Shown one piece after another: positions 56,482 to 64,000 of a DNA stretch of 64,000 bases. The notes under the pieces were generated by a model that worked only from the letters and a program-made list of their open reading frames with translations, made no database searches and was not told where the DNA came from. The position numbers and the translations under genes were made by a program. Position 1 is the first letter of the stretch. Every line of letters begins with the position of its first letter. Source of the DNA: Paraburkholderia tagetis (GTDB lineage: Bacteria; Pseudomonadota; Gammaproteobacteria; Burkholderiales; Burkholderiaceae). The stretch is taken from contig NZ_JAKLJA010000007.1 of the NCBI RefSeq assembly GCF_022213065.1, forward strand, positions 62,001 to 126,000. The letters run 5' to 3'.

Positions 56482-56916
56482 GTTTCACCTCAGCGAAGCT
56501 ATCTTCGGTGCGCTGCCCCGCGCTGCGCACTCTTCATGTACTTCCGGCCGGCTGGCGGAGTACCAGGCGGAATCGGTTTGGACGGGCCATCCTCGAAAAG
56601 CCGTGGACCGTCCTGCGATCCTGTACGTGCCTTAATGCGAGAAGCGTGCCAGCTCGCACGCTTTCGTCTCGAAGCCGCGTGGCGTCAAGCCTGCGCGGGT
56701 GCTTGCCAGGGCCGTATGAGACTCGAAAACGCATCATCGGGAAATCGGGACAATCACCAATCTTGTGCATAGATACCCGCTGGGCGTGCGTTTGCGCCGT
56801 ATTGCTGCATTGCGGCGAGATGACTGTGTGCGTTTAGGGCTGGACTTTTACCGCTGTAACGTGATTGCTTCCTGTCATAAAATTGCATGAAATGGAAGAA
56901 TTCATGAGGCCGTTGG
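56482..56916. other. intergenic region between transposase domain and LysR genes
   Basis: 435 bp. An AT-rich stretch (56860-56905) upstream of the LysR gene holds a direct repeat (ttgcatgaaat / attcatgagg) and could be its promoter. A 78-codon minus-strand frame at 56534-56770 has no support. No inverted terminal repeats of an IS are visible. Confidence 0.4.
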
Positions 56917-57861
56917 ATGAATGTGACTTTGCGACAGCTGCGCGTGTTCATCGAAGTGGCGCGGCTGCAGAGCTTCAGCCGGGCCGGCGAAGAGATCGGC
57001 CTCACGCAGTCCGCGGTGAGTCGTTGCGTGCGCGAACTCGAAGCGGAGATGGGCGTGAAGCTCGTCGATCGCACCACGCGTGAAGTGCAGCTAACCGATG
57101 TCGGCACCAATCTGATTGCGAGCATTCCACGCCTGATCGGCGATCTCGACGACGCGCTGCGCGAGATTCGCGAGATTGGCGAGCAGCGGCGCGGCCGCGT
57201 CGTCGTGGCGGCGAGTCCAACCATCGCGTGCCGTCTGATGCCCGAGGTCGTGGCCGCGTGCGGGCGGCAGTTCCCGTATGTGACGCTCGGCCTGCGCGAC
57301 GATGTGCAGAGCGACGTGCTGCGCAAGGTGCGTTCGGGCGAGGTGGATTTCGGGGTCGTCATCGGACCGTTTGCAGCGGAGGATCTCGAAACCGAGTTGC
57401 TGACCACGGACTCGTTCTGCGTGGTCGTGCGCGGCGATCACGCACTCGCACGCGAGCAGCAGGTCGCGTGGAAGTCGCTCGGCGGCGAGGCGCTCGTGTT
57501 GCTCGACCACGCCTCGGGCAGCCGCCCGCTGATCGATGCGGTGCTGAGGGAGCAGGGCGTGAGCGCGCGCGTCGTGCAGGAGCTGGGGCATCCGGCGACG
57601 GCGTTCGGTCTCGTGGAGGCTGGGGTGGGGGTGAGCGTGCTGCCGCGGTTTGCGCTGCCGGTGCCGGCGGGGTCGTCGCTGATCGCACGCGCGCTCGTGC
57701 CGCGCGCCGAGCGCACCGTCGAACTCGTGCGCCGACGCGACCGCTCGCTTTCGCCCGCCGCCGAGGCCGTGTGGGCGCTAATCCGCGAACTGGACGCCGG
57801 CCCCGAAGAGTTACGTAACGCATGGCAGGCAGGGCAAGCATGGCAGGCTGGCCAGGGGTGA
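56917..57861 (+). CDS. LysR family transcriptional regulator
   Basis: A 314-residue LTTR. The HTH is LRQLRVFIEVARLQSFSRAGEEIGLTQSAVSRCVRELE. The co-inducer domain runs from about residue 92 (GRVVVAASPTIACRLMPEV) to 290. The C-terminus has a repeated A-W-Q-A-G-Q tail. Family regulators respond to a metabolite and bind T-N11-A sites. It may regulate the aminotransferase gene that follows 130 bp later on the same strand, but no divergent target is present. Confidence 0.87.
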   Translation: MNVTLRQLRVFIEVARLQSFSRAGEEIGLTQSAVSRCVRELEAEMGVKLVDRTTREVQLTDVGTNLIASIPRLIGDLDDALREIREIGEQRRGRVVVAASPTIACRLMPEVVAACGRQFPYVTLGLRDDVQSDVLRKVRSGEVDFGVVIGPFAAEDLETELLTTDSFCVVVRGDHALAREQQVAWKSLGGEALVLLDHASGSRPLIDAVLREQGVSARVVQELGHPATAFGLVEAGVGVSVLPRFALPVPAGSSLIARALVPRAERTVELVRRRDRSLSPAAEAVWALIRELDAGPEELRNAWQAGQAWQAGQG

Positions 57862-57991
57862 CATGTGGCGCGCGCGGGCCTTGCGGAGTGGCCTTTGCCA
57901 CGCGCTCACGCACGCTACACTGTTGATCTTTCGCAAACGCGAATCCCCCGCTGAACTCGACCTGACTCTCTGTCTCTTACCGGAAGCTTCG

Positions 57992-59239
57992 ATGCGCGAT
58001 CTCGACCTGTCTTCGTCCGCCACCTTTTCGCTCAATGCCACGACTGCCCCGGTTACCGGAGCTGGCGCCGCCGCTCCAACTGCGGCGCGAGACGCGGTGA
58101 GGGCGTTGCGCTCGTCGCAGATTCGCGAGGTGGCGAACGCGGGTTTCGGTGTCGCCGACATCCTGCCGTTCTGGTTCGGCGAATCCGATCGCGTGACGCC
58201 GGCGTTCATCCGCGAGGCGGCTGCCGGGGCGCTCGCGCGCGGGGAGACGTTCTATACGCACAATCTCGGCATTGCGCCGCTGCGCGAGGCGCTGGCGCGC
58301 TACGTGAGCGAGCTGCACGGCGCGACGCCGATGGAAAACGTCGCGGTGACGAGCGCCGGCGTGAATGCGCTGATGCTCGCGGCGCAACTCGTCGTGGGCG
58401 CGGGCGACCGCGTGGTCGCGGTGACGCCGCTTTGGCCCAATCTCGTCGAGATCCCGAAGATTCTCGGCGCGACGGTCGAGACGGCCGCGCTCGGCTACGG
58501 CGAGCGCGGCTGGACGCTCGATCTGGAGAAGCTCCTGAAGGCGCTCACGCCCGACACGAAGCTGCTCATGATCAACTCGCCCAACAATCCGACCGGCTGG
58601 GTGATGACGCGCGACGAACAGCGCGCGGTTCTGGAGCATTGCCGTCGTCACGGCATCTGGATCGTCGCCGACGAGGTCTATGAGCGGCTTTATTACGGCG
58701 AGCCCGGCGAGCGCACGGCGTCCTCGTTCCTCGATCTGGCGTCGCGCGAAGAACGCTTGATTTGTGTCAATTCGTTCTCGAAAGCCTGGCTCATGACGGG
58801 CTGGCGACTTGGCTGGATCGTCGCGCCGCGTGTGCTCATGGACGACCTCGGCAAGCTGGTCGAGTACAACACGTCGTGCGCACCGTCGTTCGTCCAGCAG
58901 GCGGGCATCGTCGCGCTCGAGCAGGGCGAGGCGTCCACGCGTGCGCTCGTCGCGAACCTGCGCGTCTCGCGCGACCATCTCGCGGCGGCGCTCGCGAAGC
59001 TGCCGGGCGTCGACGTGAAAGTCCCGCACGGCGCGATGTACCTGTTTTTCAAGCTTGAGGGCGCGCAAAATAGCCTCGACCTGTGCAAGGCGCTGGTGCG
59101 CGAGGCGGGCCTTGGGCTCGCGCCGGGCAGCGCGTTCGGCCCGCAAGGCGAGGGTTTCGTGCGCTGGTGCTACGCGTGCGACCCGGCTCGGCTCGACGCC
59201 GGCGTCGAGCGCCTGTCGCGCTATCTCGCGCGCCGCTGA
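57992..59239 (+). CDS. PLP-dependent aminotransferase, class I/II
   Basis: A 415-residue fold-type I aminotransferase. MLAAQLVVGAGDRV, INSPNNPTGWVM, DEVYERLYYG and the PLP-lysine motif NSFSKAWLMTGWRLGW are clear, ending with GEGFVRWCYACDP. Likely an aspartate/aromatic-type aminotransferase; substrate unknown. The start at 57992 (M-R-D-L-D) is preferred over the upstream frame start at 57863. Confidence 0.87.
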   Translation: MRDLDLSSSATFSLNATTAPVTGAGAAAPTAARDAVRALRSSQIREVANAGFGVADILPFWFGESDRVTPAFIREAAAGALARGETFYTHNLGIAPLREALARYVSELHGATPMENVAVTSAGVNALMLAAQLVVGAGDRVVAVTPLWPNLVEIPKILGATVETAALGYGERGWTLDLEKLLKALTPDTKLLMINSPNNPTGWVMTRDEQRAVLEHCRRHGIWIVADEVYERLYYGEPGERTASSFLDLASREERLICVNSFSKAWLMTGWRLGWIVAPRVLMDDLGKLVEYNTSCAPSFVQQAGIVALEQGEASTRALVANLRVSRDHLAAALAKLPGVDVKVPHGAMYLFFKLEGAQNSLDLCKALVREAGLGLAPGSAFGPQGEGFVRWCYACDPARLDAGVERLSRYLARR

Positions 59240-59643
59240 GCGCGGCTGGATAGCGCATCGCGGGCAATGCGCCGCGGCACGCGTCATGCAGCACGCAAGG
59301 GTCGCCGGCGAGCCGGATTGGGCGAGAATCCGGTGCGGATCCGGGGCCGGTTCGACGCAGATTCAGATAGATGAAAGCAAGCCTGACGCTGTCTTTACGC
59401 CCCCGGCGTTTTTGCGTAAGATGGCGTTCAGTCACGCGATTCCCTGCGGGAATTTCGCTGCTCCGTCCGGCTGGGTCTGGCACTTTGCCTGTTTTACGCT
59501 AATTAGCGGCCCCCCGGTGCGTGCTCCCATCAATATGACCGATCAGAATCGGGCGAGCGCGTCTCCAGTTCCATATCGTCTTTCGTCTGTCTGATCCGGT
59601 TCCATGAACCTGATTTACCTTACTTAGGGTCTGACCTGGCTGC
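59240..59643. other. intergenic region before scpB
   Basis: 404 bp. A small hairpin acgcc-ccc-ggcgt followed by T (59397-59413) could end the aminotransferase transcript. The scpB promoter lies further right, but no clear boxes were found. No gene is called. Confidence 0.45.
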
Positions 59644-60570
59644 ATGAATACCCAAGAGGCGAAAATCGTCCTCGAGACTGCATTGATCTGCACGCAGGAG
59701 CCGCTCAAGATCGGCGATCTGCGCAAACTGTTTGCCGACGACATTTCGGCCGACACCGTCCGTAACCTGCTCGAAGACCTGCGTAGCGAATGGTCCGGGC
59801 GCGGTGTGGAACTGGTGGGCCTCGCGTCTGGTTGGCGCTTTCAGAGCAAGCCGGCCATGCGCACGTATCTCGACCGCCTGCATCCCGAGAAGCCGCCGCG
59901 CTATTCGCGCGCCGTGCTCGAAACACTCGCGATCATCGCGTACCGGCAGCCGGTCACGCGCGGCGATATTGAAGAGATTCGCGGGGTGACGGTCAACACG
60001 CAGGTCGTCAAGCAGCTCGAGGACCGTAACTGGATCGAGGTGATCGGCCACCGGGACGTGCCGGGCCGGCCGGCGCTTTACGCAACGACGCGTCAATTTC
60101 TGGACGACCTCGGCCTGAAGTCGCTCGAGGAACTGCCGCCGCTCGACGACCCGTCGAGCCAGTTGGGCGAGCAATTGCTGGCCCAGCACGCGATCGAGTT
60201 CCCGGACAGCGAGGTGGCGCAACTGGTCGCCGCGAGCGTGACGGAAAGCGGTGAAGTGGTGGTGGCGGTCGATGCTGATGCCGATGCGGGACAGCCGGCG
60301 CCTGCTCAGGTACCCGAACCGGTAATTGAGCAGATAACCGGGCCGGAAAATGAGCAGATAACTGGGCACACGCCGGGCATGGCCGATGCAACCGCACAGG
60401 AGGCCGTGCACGCGGACCGTCGCGACGAAACCCGCGTCGAGGCGCAGGAAACGGAGCCCGCCAGGCACTCGGCCGGCGCGCCCGAAGAAGAATACCCAAG
60501 CCGCAGCGACGCGGCGCAGGACGACCCCGTCTCGACGACGGACGACGAAGCCGCTCGACGCGGCGTCTGA
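59644..60570 (+). CDS. scpB: SMC-ScpAB complex subunit ScpB
   Basis: A 308-residue segregation protein. The two winged-helix domains cover about residues 1-165 ([54 protein letters not shown]). ScpB with ScpA and SMC compacts and segregates chromosomes. The C-terminal 120 residues are a Glu/Ala/Asp-rich tail longer than usual. It is the first of a run with rluB; the rimP-nusA pair follows. Confidence 0.92.
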   Translation: MNTQEAKIVLETALICTQEPLKIGDLRKLFADDISADTVRNLLEDLRSEWSGRGVELVGLASGWRFQSKPAMRTYLDRLHPEKPPRYSRAVLETLAIIAYRQPVTRGDIEEIRGVTVNTQVVKQLEDRNWIEVIGHRDVPGRPALYATTRQFLDDLGLKSLEELPPLDDPSSQLGEQLLAQHAIEFPDSEVAQLVAASVTESGEVVVAVDADADAGQPAPAQVPEPVIEQITGPENEQITGHTPGMADATAQEAVHADRRDETRVEAQETEPARHSAGAPEEEYPSRSDAAQDDPVSTTDDEAARRGV

Positions 60571-60644
60571 CGCAACAAACATTTTTGACGCGCCCTCCGC
60601 AAGCCATTGCGAGTGGGCGCGCAACCTGACATTTCGAGGTTGTT

Positions 60645-62480
60645 TTGACTGATATCCACGACACCGATTCGACCGACGCGTCCGAATCCGGACGTCGCGC
60701 GTCTTCCGCGCGCGATGACGACACGCGCGCCGACCATGGCGACGTCGCTGGCCAGCCGGCAAGCGAAGCCGCGGGTGAGGACCGTCCCCGCCGCGGTCTG
60801 CGCCGCGGCCCGCGCAGCCTGATCGCGCGCCGCCGTGCGGGCGCGAAGGCCAAAGCGGGCGAAGGCGCTGCAGCGTCGGAATCTGCGCCGGGCGTCGCTA
60901 CGCCGGGCGTCGCCGCGCTGGTCGCGACGGAGGCGCCGCCGGACGGCGTCGTCGTTGCTCAGGTGCGCACGCCGCGCAAGGACGTCGGCGCGAAGAAGGG
61001 CCGCCGCGATGCCGCCGGCGCAGGGCAGACGAAGCCCGCGCAAGCTGGCAAGCAGGGCGCCAAGGGTGCCGGCAAGGGCGGTAAGGGCCGCGCCGAGGCG
61101 CCTGCCGCCGCGAGCGAGGGCGCCCAGGACGATCTGTTCCTGTACGTGACGTCGCCGGCTTTCGACGCCGATAACGGTACGGGCAGCGGCGTGCGTGCGC
61201 CGATGCTGCGCCGTGGCCGCGTTCAGCAGGCCAAGCGCGTGCTGAGCCCGGACGACGACGCGCCGAAGCTGCACAAGGTGCTGGCCGACGCCGGCATGGG
61301 CTCGCGCCGCGACATGGAAGAGCTGATCATCGCCGGGCGCGTGTCGGTGAACGGCGAGCCTGCGCACATCGGCCAGCGCATTCTGCCGACCGACCAGGTC
61401 CGCATCAACGGCAAGCCGATCAAGCGCAAGCTGGCGAACAAGCCGCCGCGCGTGCTGCTGTATCACAAGCCCACCGGCGAAATCGTGAGCCATGCCGACC
61501 CGGAAGGCCGCCCGTCCGTGTTCGACCGTCTGCCGTCGATGAAGACGGCGAAGTGGCTGGCCGTGGGGCGTCTCGACTTCAACACCGAAGGTCTCCTGAT
61601 GCTCACGACCTCGGGCGATCTCGCCAATCGTTTCATGCACCCGCGCTACAGCGTGGAGCGTGAGTACGCAGTGCGCGTGGTGGGCGAGCTGACCGAAGGC
61701 AATCGCCAGAAGCTGCTCAAGGGCATCGAGCTCGACGACGGCCCGGCGAACTTCCTGCGTATCCGCGATGGCGGCGGCGAGGGCACGAATCATTGGTATC
61801 ACGTCGCGCTGGCCGAAGGCCGTAACCGCGAAGTGCGCCGCATGTTCGAGGCTGTCGGCCTGATGGTGAGCCGCCTGATCCGCACGCGTCACGGTCCGAT
61901 CGCACTGCCCAAGGGGCTCAAGCGCGGCCGTTGGGAAGAGCTCGAGGACAACCAGGTGCGCAGCCTGATGGCGGCGGTCGGCCTGAAGGCGCCGACCGAG
62001 GAGAAGGGCGGTCGCGGCAAGGAGCAGGAGCGCCGTCAGCCCGATCCGATGCAGACCTCGATGGGCTTCATCAACCGCGAGCCGGTGCTGAGCTCGCACG
62101 GCGCGATGGGCCAGCCGCGCCAGCCCCGCCAGGGCCAGGGCCGCCGCGGTGCGGCGCAGGGTGGATTCGGCGGTTCGCAGGGCAACTTTGGCGGCGCGGG
62201 TTTCGGTGGCGCGGGTTTTGGCGGTGGTACGGGCGGCAATCGCAGCAATCGCGGCAACAGCCGCAGCGGTACGCGTGACGTCGACGGCAACCGCGCACCC
62301 GGCACGGGCAAGCGTGCGGGCGGCAATGCGAGCGGTAATGGCGGCAGCGGCGCTACCGGCGGCAATCGCCGCGGGCCGGGCAATAACGGCAACGCCAATA
62401 CGAGCGGCAACCGCGCGCCGGGCGGCAACCGCAACGGCGGCCAGCGCGGCGCGCCGCGCAACCGTACGCGCGGGCACTGA
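60645..62480 (+). CDS. rluB: 23S rRNA pseudouridine synthase RluB
   Basis: A 611-residue RsuA-family pseudouridine synthase, probably RluB (U2605 of 23S rRNA). The S4 domain starts at about residue 205 ([21 protein letters not shown]). The catalytic Asp is in [16 protein letters not shown] (about 306-321), and [13 protein letters not shown] follows. An Ala/Gly/Arg-rich lead of about 200 residues and a Gly/Asn/Arg-rich tail of about 150 residues ([21 protein letters not shown]) are low-complexity, typical of Burkholderia RluB. The TTG start at 60645 has GAGGT upstream. Confidence 0.9.
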   Translation: MTDIHDTDSTDASESGRRASSARDDDTRADHGDVAGQPASEAAGEDRPRRGLRRGPRSLIARRRAGAKAKAGEGAAASESAPGVATPGVAALVATEAPPDGVVVAQVRTPRKDVGAKKGRRDAAGAGQTKPAQAGKQGAKGAGKGGKGRAEAPAAASEGAQDDLFLYVTSPAFDADNGTGSGVRAPMLRRGRVQQAKRVLSPDDDAPKLHKVLADAGMGSRRDMEELIIAGRVSVNGEPAHIGQRILPTDQVRINGKPIKRKLANKPPRVLLYHKPTGEIVSHADPEGRPSVFDRLPSMKTAKWLAVGRLDFNTEGLLMLTTSGDLANRFMHPRYSVEREYAVRVVGELTEGNRQKLLKGIELDDGPANFLRIRDGGGEGTNHWYHVALAEGRNREVRRMFEAVGLMVSRLIRTRHGPIALPKGLKRGRWEELEDNQVRSLMAAVGLKAPTEEKGGRGKEQERRQPDPMQTSMGFINREPVLSSHGAMGQPRQPRQGQGRRGAAQGGFGGSQGNFGGAGFGGAGFGGGTGGNRSNRGNSRSGTRDVDGNRAPGTGKRAGGNASGNGGSGATGGNRRGPGNNGNANTSGNRAPGGNRNGGQRGAPRNRTRGH

Positions 62481-62505
62481 GATCGGCTCCGGGCGGCCCG
62501 CCAGT

Positions 62506-62534
62506 TTGCGTTAAAGCCCAAAAAAGGCTACAAT
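62506..62534 (+). promoter_or_regulatory. candidate promoter upstream of rimP leader
   Basis: TTGCGT (62506-62511) and TACAAT (62529-62534), 17 bp apart, match sigma-70 boxes well. It would start a transcript near 62541. Confidence 0.55.
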
Positions 62535-62540
62535 CTCGAA

Positions 62541-62625
62541 GTCGCTGGGCGTGCGGCTTTTATTTGCGCCCCAGGTGCGACCACCTGGCTAAGTGAGAAG
62601 ATGGGCGTTTCGCCCATTTTTTTTT
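62541..62625 (+). ncRNA. candidate structured leader or small RNA before rimP
   Basis: After the promoter, the transcript would contain a palindromic hairpin ccaggt-gcgacc-acctgg (about 62571-62588) and then a terminator atgggcg-ttt-cgcccat followed by nine T (62601-62625). It may attenuate the rimP-nusA transcript or be a small RNA; it also would stop rluB readthrough. In other bacteria the rimP-nusA operon is autoregulated and often preceded by a structured leader; this analogy is inference. Confidence 0.45.
62601..62625 (+). terminator. terminator between rluB and rimP
   Basis: atgggcg-ttt-cgcccat stem followed by nine T, directly upstream of rimP (200 bp). Confidence 0.85.
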
Positions 62626-62824
62626 GGTCCGCCCGAATTGATGCAAAAAGCAGAATGCAAACGCATCGTCGGCGCCGGAGCTGGCCGGAGCGGTCATCAT
62701 CGTGGGGCAGGGTGCAAGTAGGTGCGAAAGGGTGAAAGCGCGCGCGCTCACCTGGCGCGCGGCCCGCGAATCCCGAATCACTGGAAGTTGCCGGCTCGCT
62801 GCGCGAATATCTGGAGTGGGCATT

Positions 62825-63283
62825 GTGCAACTGACGGAACTGATTGAAACCACGGTCACCGGGCTCGGTTACGAGCTGGTCGACCTCGAGCGCACCGGGC
62901 GCGGCATGCTGACCATCTACATCGATCAGCCCGCGGGTATCGCGATCGAGGACTGCGAGAAGGTCACGCGTCAGCTGCAGCACGTTCTGACGGTCGAAAA
63001 CATCGACTACGAGCGCCTCGAAGTCTCGTCGCCCGGCCTCGACCGTCCGCTAAAGAAACTGGCGGACTTCGAACGCTTCGCGGGCTGCGAAGCGGTCATC
63101 ACGTTGAAAAAGCCATTGGACGGACGGAAATCGTACCGCGGCATCGTGCATGCCCCGGAAGGCGAGACCATCGGTCTGGAATTCGAAGGGAAGGCGGGTC
63201 CTGCGATGCTCGATTTCACGCTCGCGGACATCGACAAAGCACGCCTTATCCCCAAAGTTGACTTTAGGAGCCGCAAACAATGA
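62825..63283 (+). CDS. rimP: ribosome maturation factor RimP
   Basis: A 152-residue protein needed for 30S ribosomal subunit maturation. It begins [21 protein letters not shown], then [23 protein letters not shown] and ends [15 protein letters not shown], the usual Burkholderia RimP. The GTG at 62825 has GGAG eight bases upstream and gives the family length; the frame is open to 62702. Its stop overlaps the nusA start (ATGA), so the two are coupled. Confidence 0.95.
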   Translation: MQLTELIETTVTGLGYELVDLERTGRGMLTIYIDQPAGIAIEDCEKVTRQLQHVLTVENIDYERLEVSSPGLDRPLKKLADFERFAGCEAVITLKKPLDGRKSYRGIVHAPEGETIGLEFEGKAGPAMLDFTLADIDKARLIPKVDFRSRKQ

Positions 63284-64000
63284 GTCGCGAAGTGTTGATG
63301 CTGGTGGATGCGCTGGCACGCGAGAAGAATGTCGACAAGGACGTGGTGTTCGCCGCCCTTGAAGCGGCGCTTGCGTCAGCCTCCAAGAAGCTCTTCGACG
63401 AGGATGCGGATATCCGCGTGCATATCGACCGCGAAAGCGGCGAGCACGAAACGTATCGCCGCTGGCGTGTCGTGCCGGACGAGGCGGGCCTGCAGGAGCC
63501 GGACCAGGAAATCCTGCTGTTCGAAGCCCGTGAGCAGAAGACCGACGCGCAGATCGACGAGTTCATCGAGCAGTCGGTGCCTTCGGTCGAGTTCGGCCGT
63601 ATCGGCGCGCAGGCCGCCAAGCAGGTCATCCTGCAGAAGGTGCGCGACGCCGAGCGCGAGCAGATCCTGAGCGACTTCCTCGAGCGCGGCGAAAGCATCA
63701 TGACCGGCACGGTCAAGCGCATGGACAAGGGCAATTTCATCGTCGAATCGGGTCGCGTCGAAGCGCTGCTGCGCCGCGACCAGCTGATTCCGAAGGAAAA
63801 CCTGCGCGTGGGCGACCGCGTGCGCGCCTGGATCGGCAAGATCGACCGCACCGCGCGCGGCCCGCAGATCGAACTCTCGCGCACCGCGCCCGAGTTCCTG
63901 ATGAAGCTGTTCGAGATGGAAGTGCCGGAAATCGAGCAGGGCCTTCTCGAGATCAAGGCAGCGGCGCGCGACCCTGGCGTGCGCGCCAAGATCGGCGTGG
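63280..64000 (+). CDS. nusA: transcription factor NusA, 5' part (cut by window end)
   Basis: The N-terminal 240 residues of NusA, continuing past the window. The N-domain ([30 protein letters not shown]) binds RNA polymerase and contains the conserved [17 protein letters not shown]. The S1 domain starts at about residue 138 ([20 protein letters not shown]), and the region before KH1 ([21 protein letters not shown]) is reached. NusA controls pausing, termination and antitermination. It overlaps rimP by 4 bp. Confidence 0.96.
   Translation, partial: MSREVLMLVDALAREKNVDKDVVFAALEAALASASKKLFDEDADIRVHIDRESGEHETYRRWRVVPDEAGLQEPDQEILLFEAREQKTDAQIDEFIEQSVPSVEFGRIGAQAAKQVILQKVRDAEREQILSDFLERGESIMTGTVKRMDKGNFIVESGRVEALLRRDQLIPKENLRVGDRVRAWIGKIDRTARGPQIELSRTAPEFLMKLFEMEVPEIEQGLLEIKAAARDPGVRAKIGV

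Noticed and set aside
56534..56770. 78-codon minus-strand frame near the LysR gene
   Set aside because: There is no recognised domain and no binding site; it may be noise in a GC-rich gap.
60306..62477. 723-codon minus-strand open frame over rluB
   Set aside because: It is Ala/Arg-rich antisense translation of low-complexity rluB ends, with no start signal or motif.

Overview
The window looks like a chromosomal segment of a Burkholderiaceae bacterium (Burkholderia, Paraburkholderia or Caballeronia type). It is GC-rich and densely coded. The evidence is a two-subunit (AruF/AruG type) arginine succinyltransferase pathway, RimP and NusA of the Burkholderia kind, FUSC and RND pumps, and several HDOD/EAL regulators. 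The genus cannot be fixed from sequence alone. I see no rRNA, tRNA, CRISPR array or complete insertion sequence. Coordinates and motifs were read by eye; no database search was run.

Layout. 1-4.7 kb: a tandem-BamE-like lipoprotein, a patatin phospholipase, a MazEF-type toxin-antitoxin pair with a palindromic promoter, a degenerate histidine phosphatase, and a cobalamin riboswitch driving cbtB-cbtA. 4.9-17 kb: a basic amino acid ABC transporter (two permeases, ATPase), a GlxA/ArgR-type regulator and the whole AST arginine catabolic set (astC, aruF, aruG, astD, astB, astE), with the matching periplasmic binding protein at the far end. Uptake, regulation and the five reactions from arginine to glutamate thus sit together.

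17-24 kb: a four-gene signalling island made of two EAL-HDOD proteins flanking a leftward HDOD-GAF protein and a PAS-GGDEF-EAL protein. A fifth EAL protein lies at 51.4-52.7 kb. 24-29 kb: an exported peroxiredoxin, a membrane protein, a glycosyltransferase-methyltransferase fusion, a second lipoprotein paralogous to the first gene of the window, and an HTH/nucleotidyltransferase (AbiE-like) toxin-antitoxin locus whose toxin gene carries an in-frame amber codon. 29-37 kb: mdtABC-like RND efflux operon without an outer-membrane channel gene.

37-47 kb: a 1 kb intergenic region with candidate small RNA structures, amtB, an orphan CHASE3-type histidine kinase, a DJ-1/PfpI protein, an acetyltransferase-lipoprotein pair, an Rrf2 regulator and an oxidoreductase sharing a 19-bp operator, and a divergent thiol dioxygenase/Lrp pair. 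47-57 kb: FUSC transporter, VC0807-type membrane protein, arfB, the EAL protein, small exported proteins, a YdcF-type protein and a lone transposase N-terminal domain. 57-64 kb: a LysR regulator, an aminotransferase and the housekeeping run scpB, rluB, rimP, nusA (cut by the window end), with a hairpin-rich leader and terminator before rimP.

A recurring oddity is in-frame 6-12 bp tandem repeats inside otherwise ordinary genes (patatin, EAL-HDOD, mdtA, mdtB, FUSC). The strongest leads are the signalling island, the glycosyltransferase-methyltransferase fusion, the interrupted toxin, the pseudo-phosphatase beside the B12 riboswitch, the Rrf2 operator pair, and the two candidate non-coding RNAs.
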